Positions 26,862-35,320 of a DNA stretch of 64,000 nucleotides are shown piece by piece. The notes beneath the pieces were generated by a model, which had not been told where the DNA came from, did not search any database, and saw nothing but the letters and a program-made list of their open reading frames with translations. Source of the DNA: Aliivibrio sp. (GTDB lineage: Bacteria > Pseudomonadota > Gammaproteobacteria > Enterobacterales > Vibrionaceae); contig JAESQY010000131.1 in NCBI GenBank assembly GCA_016764915.1, forward strand, positions 1-64,000, written 5' to 3'. The number at the start of each line of letters is the position of its first letter. The first letter of the stretch is position 1. The position numbers and the translations under genes are program-made.

Positions 26862-27398
26862 ATGTCCCTAGCTTTGCATTCACCACTGTTAGAACAACAT
26901 TTAGATGCTTTACGAAGAGCAAGCTTAACTAACCCTGTTCTTGATCTGGCGTGCGGTGGGGGACGTAATGGACTGTTTTTAGCGCGAAATGGCATTAAGG
27001 TGCTGTTTGCTGACCGAGATCCTGAATCGTTAGCCAAAATCGACCAAATTATTGAAGAGGAGTCTTTAAATGCCTCCACTTGGTTAGTCGATTTTGAAAT
27101 TGAGGGGGATCCGTTAGCGGGGAAACAGTTTGGAGCGGTGATTGTCTTTCGTTATCTGCACCGCCCACTTTTTGTCTCTATAAAGAGGGCAATAGAACCC
27201 GATGGAATGATTATTTATGAAACATTCAATGTGGAACAAAGAGATTTTGGTCGTCCAAAACGTGCAGAATTTTTGCTTGAAAAGGGAGAGCTAACCAAAT
27301 ATTTCCTTGATTGGCAGACCCTTCATACTTTTGAAGGCATTGTACAGCAACCGATTAGCGCTATTTCACAACTGGTGGCTAAAAAATGCAAACCGTAG
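26862..27398 (+). CDS. class I SAM-dependent methyltransferase (TehB-like)
   Basis: 178 residues. Motif I is VLDLACGGGRNGLFLARNG, with the following acidic residue in LFADRDPES for SAM ribose binding, and a VIVFRYLHRPLF motif IV-like stretch. Closest in pattern to the short TehB/tellurite-type methyltransferases. Five bases behind RNase HI, so probably cotranscribed. Substrate unknown. Confidence 0.85.
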   Translation: MSLALHSPLLEQHLDALRRASLTNPVLDLACGGGRNGLFLARNGIKVLFADRDPESLAKIDQIIEEESLNASTWLVDFEIEGDPLAGKQFGAVIVFRYLHRPLFVSIKRAIEPDGMIIYETFNVEQRDFGRPKRAEFLLEKGELTKYFLDWQTLHTFEGIVQQPISAISQLVAKKCKP

Positions 27399-27400
27399 CT

Positions 27401-27961
27401 CTATTTTGAGGGCACTGACTTGAGCATAGATCGTATCACTCTATTGATTCTCTCTTGCCTTATGTCATTGGAACGATCTTGCTTTGTTAACCCTTGCGCC
27501 AGAGCTTTCCATCTTGGGAGTTGTTGATTGGGCGCAAACAGGGCAATCACAACACTGCCTTTTTCATATTTTGTTGTATCAACCCCTTCCATTATTAAGC
27601 CAGCAGAAAGCCCTACTTTGCTTAGAATACGTTCATCACTCAACTGACTTTCGGTGGCAATACCAAAACCGATTAATATATCAGGTGATTGAGTATAGGA
27701 AACCTGTTGATAGCCTTTATTCACCATTTGTTCTGTAATAGCAGTTTCAAATTGTGACATGAGTTTTGTTGAGTCAATATCATCGGTTAGATAGGCTTTT
27801 GAAATGGCAGGGTGTATAGCAAAGTAGCGGGTGTTACTTGTTAAAAAACTGAGGTCACCGGTGGTTAATAAACTTAAATTATTGGTTGTTGGTGCATTAT
27901 TTGTTGATGTTACACATCCAGCTAACAGTAACGAGCATAAAACGGTTAATAAAAATTTCAT
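27401..27961 (-). CDS. DUF4136-type lipoprotein
   Basis: 186 residues from ATG 27961, preceded by AAGG. Signal peptide with lipobox LLAGC near residue 17, so it is an envelope lipoprotein. The body has the DUF4136 pattern (phenylalanine/tyrosine at ~45, then SPDILIGFGIATES-type strand). Convergent with the methyltransferase at two bases. Function of the family is unknown. Confidence 0.8.
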   Translation of the reverse strand: MKFLLTVLCSLLLAGCVTSTNNAPTTNNLSLLTTGDLSFLTSNTRYFAIHPAISKAYLTDDIDSTKLMSQFETAITEQMVNKGYQQVSYTQSPDILIGFGIATESQLSDERILSKVGLSAGLIMEGVDTTKYEKGSVVIALFAPNQQLPRWKALAQGLTKQDRSNDIRQERINRVIRSMLKSVPSK

Positions 27962-28036
27962 TGGCAACCTTATGTTGGTTAAAAGTACGGATATGGGACA
28001 ATCTTAATAAATAAGACCTGAAAAAATAGCATTCGT

Positions 28037-28450
28037 TCACCCGTCGATACGTTTGCCCAGACTTACACAAGCATCTTGCTTAAACCCGAGATGTTCATAG
28101 AAAGCGATTATTTCTTGATTGTTGCTACGAACCAGTAAATTGATTTTTGGACAATTAAGCTGTTTTAGCTGTGATTCGAAATAGGCTAACATCTCTCTGG
28201 CGTATCCCCGGTGTTGAAAACTGGTATTTACCGCGAGGTAGTTTACCCAAGCTCGATGTCCATCATAGCCTCCCATTAGAGTCGCAATAATGACGCCATC
28301 ACGCTCACCAACTAGAAATAAATCGTCATTGTGATTGAGCTTTATCTCAATATCTTTAATGGGGTCATTCCAAGGTACCACGAGATTGTTCTGTTGCCAT
28401 AGTTGAATAACAGCTGGTTGATCGTTAAGATCAAATGTTCGTATAAGCAT
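28037..28450 (-). CDS. ypeA: GNAT acetyltransferase YpeA
   Basis: 137 residues, full length. Matches E. coli YpeA along its length: LWQQNNLVVPWNDPIKDIE near the N-terminus, GGYDGHRAWVNYLAV, the acetyl-CoA loop QHRGYA, and terminal LGKRI. AGGAGG-like CTCCTAGG complement precedes the start. Substrate not established. Confidence 0.9.
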   Translation of the reverse strand: MLIRTFDLNDQPAVIQLWQQNNLVVPWNDPIKDIEIKLNHNDDLFLVGERDGVIIATLMGGYDGHRAWVNYLAVNTSFQHRGYAREMLAYFESQLKQLNCPKINLLVRSNNQEIIAFYEHLGFKQDACVSLGKRIDG

Positions 28451-28506
28451 AATACCTCCTAGGTAGTGAACTTTAGGAGCATAAATAATCGTGGTTGATA
28501 TTACAA

Positions 28507-29172
28507 ATGATGAACACTGAAAAAGAGTTTGATATTACCTTTGTCCACACTGGAGAAGTTCATGTGGCAACGTTCGAATCGCTTATTAAGTCAATGAACT
28601 CAACGTTTAAAGTGAACTACATTGTGAATAGCGGATTGTTAGAAAAAGCAATGAATCATTATCCAATGAGCGATTTGCAAGATGAAATTCACACTATTAT
28701 GCAATTAGCAGCAAAGCACTCTCGACGAGTCGTCTGCACATGTTCCACTATCGGAGCGATGGCAGAAACAACACCGGGCGTTGTAGAAGGGCAAGTGATT
28801 AGAATCGATCGTGCTATGGCGATGAAAGCCATAGAGATCGGCGGTAAAATACTGGTCGTTGCTGCATTAAAAAGTACACTTACACCAACATTGGCACTGT
28901 TAAACGAGATTAGTAAAGTGAGTGATAATCATGTGACGTTTGATGTCTTGTGCGTGGAAGAGGCGTGGGGCTATTTTAAAGCTGGAAATAACGAAACATA
29001 CATACAATCGATAGCGGATGCTATTCAATCATATAATGAACCATTCGATGTAATTGTGCTTGCACAAGCATCAATGGCCAAGGTTTCTGAACGTATGAAT
29101 GGAACGTTAGTTCCAATATTAAGCAGCCCGTATTTAGGTGTTGAGTCTATTGTTAGAACGTTAAAGTCATAG
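28507..29172 (+). CDS. aspartate/glutamate racemase-like protein
   Basis: 221 residues from ATG 28507 or 28510; no strong Shine-Dalgarno decides. The fold is of the Asp/Glu/hydantoin racemase superfamily: first catalytic-cysteine region CTCSTIGAMAE, and VLAQASMAKVSE where the second acid-base residue normally lies, with Ala-Gln-Ala rather than a cysteine. So a non-racemase role, such as decarboxylase or isomerase-like, is possible. Stands alone, divergent from ypeA. Confidence 0.72.
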   Translation: MMNTEKEFDITFVHTGEVHVATFESLIKSMNSTFKVNYIVNSGLLEKAMNHYPMSDLQDEIHTIMQLAAKHSRRVVCTCSTIGAMAETTPGVVEGQVIRIDRAMAMKAIEIGGKILVVAALKSTLTPTLALLNEISKVSDNHVTFDVLCVEEAWGYFKAGNNETYIQSIADAIQSYNEPFDVIVLAQASMAKVSERMNGTLVPILSSPYLGVESIVRTLKS

Positions 29173-29429
29173 TGTTTATTAATACTTTGACTATTAACAC
29201 GATTTAAATAACATGTATCTTGATTTTTAAATATATGCGAGCTTTATTATTTCTAATTATTATATATGGAAGCCACATTCTATTGATGATGTTAACTATT
29301 GCAGGATGTTAGTTTTGTCAATATAATCAACATTATAAATGATGTAAAAGTGTTTACTGTTGAAGTTTTGGGCGTTATTATCTCGCGTAATTCGATTTAA
29401 CTACTAATAATAAACATGGACGTATAATT

Positions 29430-30077
29430 ATGAATAATAAAAAACTCATTTTATTTATTTCAATACTATCAATTGTTCTCGCTGGTTGTGTTACTACCAA
29501 TCCTGTAGAAAATACAGTAGTGAAATTTAATCTTATTACGGTGAATCCGTTACTTGTTGATGAGTCAATTAAATCACCGGTTTTTAAAAAAGTGAAATCA
29601 ATTACCGTTGCAGATCTAAGCGAATATATGTCTGAGTATCCTGAAGATACCCAACGTTTGTATAAATCCATGATAAAGCAGTTAAACATTCGTTTAATGG
29701 AAGACAGCTCATACAGAGTCGTTAGCTCAGATACATTCAAGTCGAAAGTTAAGTTGCAACATTTTGATGTCGATTTATATACTGGCAGTGATGACGAGTT
29801 GCAAAAACAACTTTCGCTGGTTGGCAAAGCAATGTCTGTGCATGCAGTGGCTTATTTGAAGTTTGATCCTATTACACCTGCTGCGTTGAACAATAATATG
29901 ACTTTACAGCTTAGTTTGATTAGAACGCGAAAACCTGATTTACTTTGGAATCAAGCGAGTGGGTTAGAGTGGCAGGTTGGGACTAATGGACTGAGAAGTA
30001 CCGCAGATCCAGAATTAACTGCAATTGTTAATAAAGCGCTCACGCCTCTGGTTAATGAAATGCTTAATCAACAATAA
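29430..30077 (+). CDS. envelope lipoprotein, unknown function
   Basis: 215 residues. Signal peptide ends in VLAGC at about residue 20, predicting lipidation. The mature part has no family I recognise. Followed by a strong terminator. Only loosely similar in design to the DUF4136-type lipoprotein encoded 1.5 kb upstream. Confidence 0.8.
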   Translation: MNNKKLILFISILSIVLAGCVTTNPVENTVVKFNLITVNPLLVDESIKSPVFKKVKSITVADLSEYMSEYPEDTQRLYKSMIKQLNIRLMEDSSYRVVSSDTFKSKVKLQHFDVDLYTGSDDELQKQLSLVGKAMSVHAVAYLKFDPITPAALNNNMTLQLSLIRTRKPDLLWNQASGLEWQVGTNGLRSTADPELTAIVNKALTPLVNEMLNQQ

Positions 30078-30106
30078 TAAATTTATTAAGTAAAAGTATG
30101 ATCTAT

Positions 30107-30135
30107 AACAGCCTTTATTAAGGCTGTTTTTTTGT
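30107..30135 (+). terminator. Rho-independent terminator
   Basis: 9-bp stem AACAGCCTT/AAGGCTGTT, 4-base loop, then a run of T. Ends the lipoprotein transcript. Confidence 0.9.
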
Positions 30136-30192
30136 TTTTGTGAAAAATGGACCTAAACTTATAATAGGCGTAGTAAAATATGGGGTACTATT

Positions 30193-30393
30193 ATGACTGA
30201 TGAAATTGAATCTCCATGTATTCGAAATTGCTGTTTAAACGAAGTCGATGTTTGTTTAGGTTGTTTTCGAACGTTAGATGAAATCATTCATTGGAAAGAG
30301 TCTGATGATGAACTAAAACGTAAAATTTTAGCGAATGCCAATATACGTAAAGAACTAAAAAACATAGGAAGCCTGAATTTTTTAAATGAGTAG
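30193..30393 (+). CDS. DUF1289 zinc-ribbon-like protein
   Basis: 66 residues with the family's cysteine pattern near the N-terminus: SPCIRNCCLNEVDVCLGCFRTLDEI, followed by the W of IHW. Small cytoplasmic proteins of this family probably bind a metal or Fe-S cluster; their role is not known. Expected to be a monocistronic transcript. Confidence 0.88.
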   Translation: MTDEIESPCIRNCCLNEVDVCLGCFRTLDEIIHWKESDDELKRKILANANIRKELKNIGSLNFLNE

Positions 30394-30402
30394 AGATAGT
30401 GT

Positions 30403-31926
30403 TTAACCGGATGCTGTTTTAACAATTTTTTTTTCGTCGATGGTTATAATCTCAACTCTGTTTCTGCCAGCCAGCTTCGCCTTATATAAAGCTTTGTCTG
30501 CAGCGGCGATGATAAGACTTGGCTCGGTTCCCTGTTTTGGTGCATATACACATAAACCAATACTAATCGTGACTACAGAAGCCACCTCTGAGTGTTGATG
30601 TTCGATAGCCAGTTGTTGGATGGTTTTCTGACATGACTTAGCAACGGGAAGCGCGTTTTCGGTGTCTGTTAAAATAAGCACGAACTCTTCCCCGCCATAT
30701 CTTGCAGCCAAGTCTCCTGAACGATGAATCATATTGTCTAGTTGCTTAGCAATATGTTGTAAACATTCATCTCCTGCTACATGTCCATAATGGTCATTAA
30801 ATGCTTTAAACTTGTCCACATCCATTAATATAAAAGCAATATGACTGTTATTTCGGATCGCTCGGCGCCACTCTCTATCTAATACCTCGTCCATATACCT
30901 TCTGTTTGATATACCCGTTAACCCATCTGTTCTCGATAGAGCTTGAAGTTTTTTGTTGGCAGTATGCAGCTGGTGAGTTTGTTCAATCACTAACTGTTTG
31001 ACGTTTACTGCTTGGTGTAAAATCTTAGACACGTAAAGGGAGAGTAAAAAAGTGAAAGCAAAACCAATGGTGACAATAATGATGGGTAACATTGTGCGGC
31101 GCGATTGAATGTAGCCACTGGTTGGCGAAGCTTCAATACTCCACTCTCTATCCCATATGTTAGGCATCACAGCAATATAAAAGAAAGAATCTGATACTGC
31201 TGCTCCGGTTCTTGATTTATGAGTGTGAAGAATTTGCATCGAGTCTTTCGTTGTATCTACTAATGTCATGTTGATGCCTAAAGGTGTCTTGCTTAATGCT
31301 GATGAGTCGAAAATATCGTTGATATAAAAGATGCCAACCAGACAACCAATGGCTTTTTTGTAGTTGTTTCTTTCATTGAGATGGTTAGTCTCATAAACCG
31401 GAACAATGCTGAGGAACCCTGATGAAGGCGTCTCTAAATTCCATATTTTAAGGCCTTGCGAAACATACGGACGTGTTGATTTCATCGTATTTATATAGGT
31501 TTGTTCTGTAATAAGCTGGGATGCAAGCTCAAACTCGAGAGAGTCAGTCGTACTTTGCATGGTTGTGAAGGTTGATGGGATTTGATAAGCGTAATCACTG
31601 TTGTTGTTGATTCTGTCTATAGGAACCCACTCAAATCCTAATATTTCTGGATGCCGTTGTAAAATATTGCGAGACTCATGAGTAAAATGACTGAGGTTGT
31701 ATTTGTAATCAGCATGAAACAACACTGCCAATGAGTTTAATGTCTCCAAATTATTATAAACGCGAGTATGCAATGAAGTGGCGCGCTGATCAACGTCAGC
31801 TTTAAATTCATTAAATATGGCTCTATTTTCCGCTCTAAAAAGCAGCCAGCCGGAAACCGAAGAGAGCATAAGTCCTAAAATAGCGACTAATAATATGCTG
31901 ATATTAATCCTCTGGCTTTTGATCAT
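30403..31926 (-). CDS. CHASE-domain diguanylate cyclase
   Basis: 507 residues. TM at about 10-28, periplasmic CHASE sensor domain (about 50-260, LGFEWVPI and YVSQGLKIW blocks), second TM at about 283-303, short coil and C-terminal GGDEF domain. The active-site signature is RYGGEEF, and the allosteric I-site RSGD stands five residues before it, so product inhibition is expected. Makes cyclic-di-GMP from two GTP in response to an unknown small ligand. Confidence 0.93.
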   Translation of the reverse strand: MIKSQRINISILLVAILGLMLSSVSGWLLFRAENRAIFNEFKADVDQRATSLHTRVYNNLETLNSLAVLFHADYKYNLSHFTHESRNILQRHPEILGFEWVPIDRINNNSDYAYQIPSTFTTMQSTTDSLEFELASQLITEQTYINTMKSTRPYVSQGLKIWNLETPSSGFLSIVPVYETNHLNERNNYKKAIGCLVGIFYINDIFDSSALSKTPLGINMTLVDTTKDSMQILHTHKSRTGAAVSDSFFYIAVMPNIWDREWSIEASPTSGYIQSRRTMLPIIIVTIGFAFTFLLSLYVSKILHQAVNVKQLVIEQTHQLHTANKKLQALSRTDGLTGISNRRYMDEVLDREWRRAIRNNSHIAFILMDVDKFKAFNDHYGHVAGDECLQHIAKQLDNMIHRSGDLAARYGGEEFVLILTDTENALPVAKSCQKTIQQLAIEHQHSEVASVVTISIGLCVYAPKQGTEPSLIIAAADKALYKAKLAGRNRVEIITIDEKKIVKTASG

Positions 31927-32165
31927 GACTTACCTCGAACTGCATCAATCTCAATGTTAATACATCTATTTAAGCGTAGGTCATTACACAAATTATGCGA
32001 GTAGGTGCATGTTTCATTAGTGTGCGACTATGGAGTATTACAAGTGATAATTGAAGGTGTTGATATCATTAGTTATGATTTTTAGTGTGGGATAGGATTC
32101 ATTATCTTAATTGCGTATACTATCGATTGGTAAGTAGCGTATTGTCTCAAGGAGTAGTGACATCA

Positions 32166-35159
32166 ATGTCAATTCAATGGAAGTATCGGTGTCAACAGTT
32201 TAAAAAAAAGCATGTGTCTATACGAGTTACGACGTACTTTATTGTTGCATATGTGCTTTATTCTCTGATATTAGGCGTTCTTGCACCATACGTTGCTAAG
32301 GGTCAAATTCCCCATCAATTGTCCAAGCTTACAGGGCGAGAGGTGCAGCTAGATGAAATCTCAATTAATCCTTTCACATTAAATCTGCAACTTAGCCATT
32401 TCGTCGTATTAGAAGGCGAGAACGCTTTTGTTGGGTTTGAGAAGCTTGAAGTAGAAGTTAATTTCTGGCAATCACTATGGAATATGGCCATTGCGGTTGA
32501 GCATCTCAACCTAGTTAAACCATTTGGCCATATAGAGCGGTTGAGTGGTACTCCTGACACATTTAATTTTAGCGATATTAATACCACTATTAATCGTCAA
32601 TTACCGATTAATAGTAATGAAGTGATAGATGAAGAGAAGACGTCTGCTCCGCTGCAGGTGATGATTTCCTCGGTCAATTTACAGCAGGGAAATTTCACCT
32701 TCATTGATAAAGTCACAGGTGGTGAGCTGCACTATCCTAACGTTAATTTTACTGTTGGTAATGTGAATACTGCGACTGACATCAATAACCCAAAGCAGCA
32801 ACAGAATAACCTCTTTCAAATAGACATTGAAGATTCAAAACAGGCCAGATTTTTATTGAATGGCCAATTTCAAGTGAGTCCATTAGCGATTATTGGTGCT
32901 GTTGATGTGCAACAGTTTGATCTTCCAACAGCGTGGATGTTTATTGCACAAGCGTTTGCTGTCGAGTTAAATCATGGCAAACTCAATATCGAATCTGACT
33001 ATCAATTTACGCTTAATGATGACAATCAGCTGGAATTCATTACCACCAATGGTGAGTTTGAGTTAGAAGATATTCAAATCGACGCCGCGTCTGAATCGAT
33101 TGTGTCACTGCCATTATTAAAGCTCGAGGGCATCAGTATTGACCTAATAGATAAGAGGGTGATAATTGAGAGCCTTAATTCTAATGGGTTAATCTTAAAC
33201 AGTAAAATTGACCATTCAGGCTTAGATCTTGCAACCCTTTTCACGCCAACATTTGCTGAGAAAGAGAGTAGTGAGGCACTTGAGAAAACCAAGACAAAAG
33301 ATGATATCGGATTAGATTGGTTTCTTAGTTTGAAGTCGATGCAGATCGACAACTATCAATTTAATGTAAAGGAAAAACTGGTCACAAATAAAGAGCTGAG
33401 CTGGTCATTACAGGCGATTGATTTAAGCACAAGTGAACTGGTCAGCGATTTAAGCAAACCGTTTGATATTGAACTCTCAGCCTCATTAAATCAAAAGGGT
33501 AGTATTGCCATTCAAGGAGCGGTAGACCCTAAAAAAGAGACGGTTGAAGCCGCGGTTGATATTAAATCATTGCAGCTTTCACAATTTCAACCTTACGTTG
33601 CGAAGGCAATAAATGCCACTCTGCAACGAGGCGACTTGAGTACTCAAATTAACGTGAAAGCAGATTCGAGTGGTGATGTTCTCGCGAATGGTGCATTGAA
33701 GATAGAAAAACTGGCGATAAAAGATAATGTACTGAATAAGTCGCTGGTTAAATGGCAGAAGCTAACGGTTGATAAGTTTAACTTTAATTTGGCTAAATCT
33801 ACATTAGCGCTTAATACCGTCACTATTGACCAACCTTATGCCACCGTCATTGTTGCTGAGAACAAAGAGACGAATATATCGCAATTAATGATTGAGCAAC
33901 CTGAGTCAGAATCAAGTGATCCCAATACACCTTTTCAGGTAACCATCAATCGTATTGAGTTTGATGGTGGCGCTGCATTTTTCGCTGACAATTCATTGAC
34001 ACCCAATTTTTCTACAAGCATTGAGTCTCTTGAGGGCGCGGTTACTCATATCTCTTCTGTACCGGGCACTAAAGCGGTGGTTGATGTGAAAGGTAATATT
34101 GATAGGTACGCACCAGTCAGTATCACAGGTGAGATAAATCCACTTATTGAACAGCCATTTGTGGATTTGAATTTAAACTTCAAAAGTGTTGAGCTGACAT
34201 CGGTAAACCCTTATTCGGGAACCTACGCAGGCTACTATATAGATAAAGGTCAGTTGTCAGTAACACTTAACTATCTGTTAGAGCACAATCAACTCACAGG
34301 AAGTAACCATGTGGTTATCGACCAATTAGAGCTTGGTAAAGCAAGTGACAGCGATCTTGCAACGTCTCTTCCATTATCACTAGCAATTGCTTTATTACAA
34401 GATAACAATGGGGTGATTGACTTAGGTGTTGAAGTAACAGGGGATGTTGATGATCCTGATTTTAGCATTGGTTCGGTTATTATGAATGCGATTGTTAATG
34501 TGATTACCAAAGCGGTGACGGCCCCATTTTCGTTGTTGGCTGGATTAACCGATTCTGATGCGGAGCTTAACCATGTATCCTTCGACTTTGGTCAGGCAAG
34601 CTTAAGTGAAGATGAGAAACAAAAGCTAATGCAACTTGGCGACGCGCTTGCTAGTCGTCCAAAGTTAAAACTAACGGTTGATGGTGCTGTAAACGCGCAT
34701 GAAGATAGCAAAGTATTAGCAATCAATCAATTGAACAATAAACTGATTCAAATTGCAAAACTGGATGAGTCAAGTTTGTCACAGCGGATAACGCCAAGCA
34801 CTGTATCGGAAAATGACCAACTTGCAGCTGCGTTAATTACGCTTTATCAAGGCGAGCTGAATAACGAAGCGGCTGAAGTCAAAATCACGATTACTAAGGA
34901 GCAGCAAGATAAAGGGGTTGAGCTGACTGATACTGAGCTTTCTACTCGTTGGTATCTAACTATGTATAATTTGCTACTCAACCATCAACAAATCAGTGAA
35001 GATCAACTTGGACAGCTTGCGCATCAACGAGCAAAAAGAGTTAAAACCTACTTGATAGAAAATGTGAATATTTCTGTTGATAGAGTATTTTTGCTCGATA
35101 GTCGATTTGATATTGAACAGGATGATAGCGGAGTCGTACTCACTTTAGAAGCCAATTAA
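32166..35159 (+). CDS. AsmA-like DUF748 envelope protein
   Basis: 997 residues from ATG 32166, with AAGGAG upstream. N-terminal anchor (about 22-42, TTYFIVAYVLYSLILGVLAPY), then a long repetitive beta-rich periplasmic region of the AsmA/TamB/DUF748 type (repeated LxxVxIDxP-like strands). The C-terminal ~200 residues include PFSLLAGLTDSDAELNHVSF, a signature of DUF748, and an OmpA-like VDGAVNAHEDSKVLA segment. Bridge-like proteins of this superfamily move phospholipid to the outer membrane; that role is inference here. Confidence 0.88.
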   Translation: MSIQWKYRCQQFKKKHVSIRVTTYFIVAYVLYSLILGVLAPYVAKGQIPHQLSKLTGREVQLDEISINPFTLNLQLSHFVVLEGENAFVGFEKLEVEVNFWQSLWNMAIAVEHLNLVKPFGHIERLSGTPDTFNFSDINTTINRQLPINSNEVIDEEKTSAPLQVMISSVNLQQGNFTFIDKVTGGELHYPNVNFTVGNVNTATDINNPKQQQNNLFQIDIEDSKQARFLLNGQFQVSPLAIIGAVDVQQFDLPTAWMFIAQAFAVELNHGKLNIESDYQFTLNDDNQLEFITTNGEFELEDIQIDAASESIVSLPLLKLEGISIDLIDKRVIIESLNSNGLILNSKIDHSGLDLATLFTPTFAEKESSEALEKTKTKDDIGLDWFLSLKSMQIDNYQFNVKEKLVTNKELSWSLQAIDLSTSELVSDLSKPFDIELSASLNQKGSIAIQGAVDPKKETVEAAVDIKSLQLSQFQPYVAKAINATLQRGDLSTQINVKADSSGDVLANGALKIEKLAIKDNVLNKSLVKWQKLTVDKFNFNLAKSTLALNTVTIDQPYATVIVAENKETNISQLMIEQPESESSDPNTPFQVTINRIEFDGGAAFFADNSLTPNFSTSIESLEGAVTHISSVPGTKAVVDVKGNIDRYAPVSITGEINPLIEQPFVDLNLNFKSVELTSVNPYSGTYAGYYIDKGQLSVTLNYLLEHNQLTGSNHVVIDQLELGKASDSDLATSLPLSLAIALLQDNNGVIDLGVEVTGDVDDPDFSIGSVIMNAIVNVITKAVTAPFSLLAGLTDSDAELNHVSFDFGQASLSEDEKQKLMQLGDALASRPKLKLTVDGAVNAHEDSKVLAINQLNNKLIQIAKLDESSLSQRITPSTVSENDQLAAALITLYQGELNNEAAEVKITITKEQQDKGVELTDTELSTRWYLTMYNLLLNHQQISEDQLGQLAHQRAKRVKTYLIENVNISVDRVFLLDSRFDIEQDDSGVVLTLEAN

Positions 35160-35320
35160 GGTCACACCTAAAGTGAGATATGTCGCTTGAAGTAAGCATT
35201 AACGTTCCGACATAAGCGTACAACATCAATTCAATTGGTGCTATTGCTCTCGCAACTAATTAACAAACTGACCCATAAATGATAATGGATATGCCATCTG
35301 TTTTAACGAGTAGATAGGAC

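Noticed and set aside
29378-29827. 149-codon minus-strand frame
   Set aside because: Opposite the lipoprotein gene that has a lipobox and terminator.
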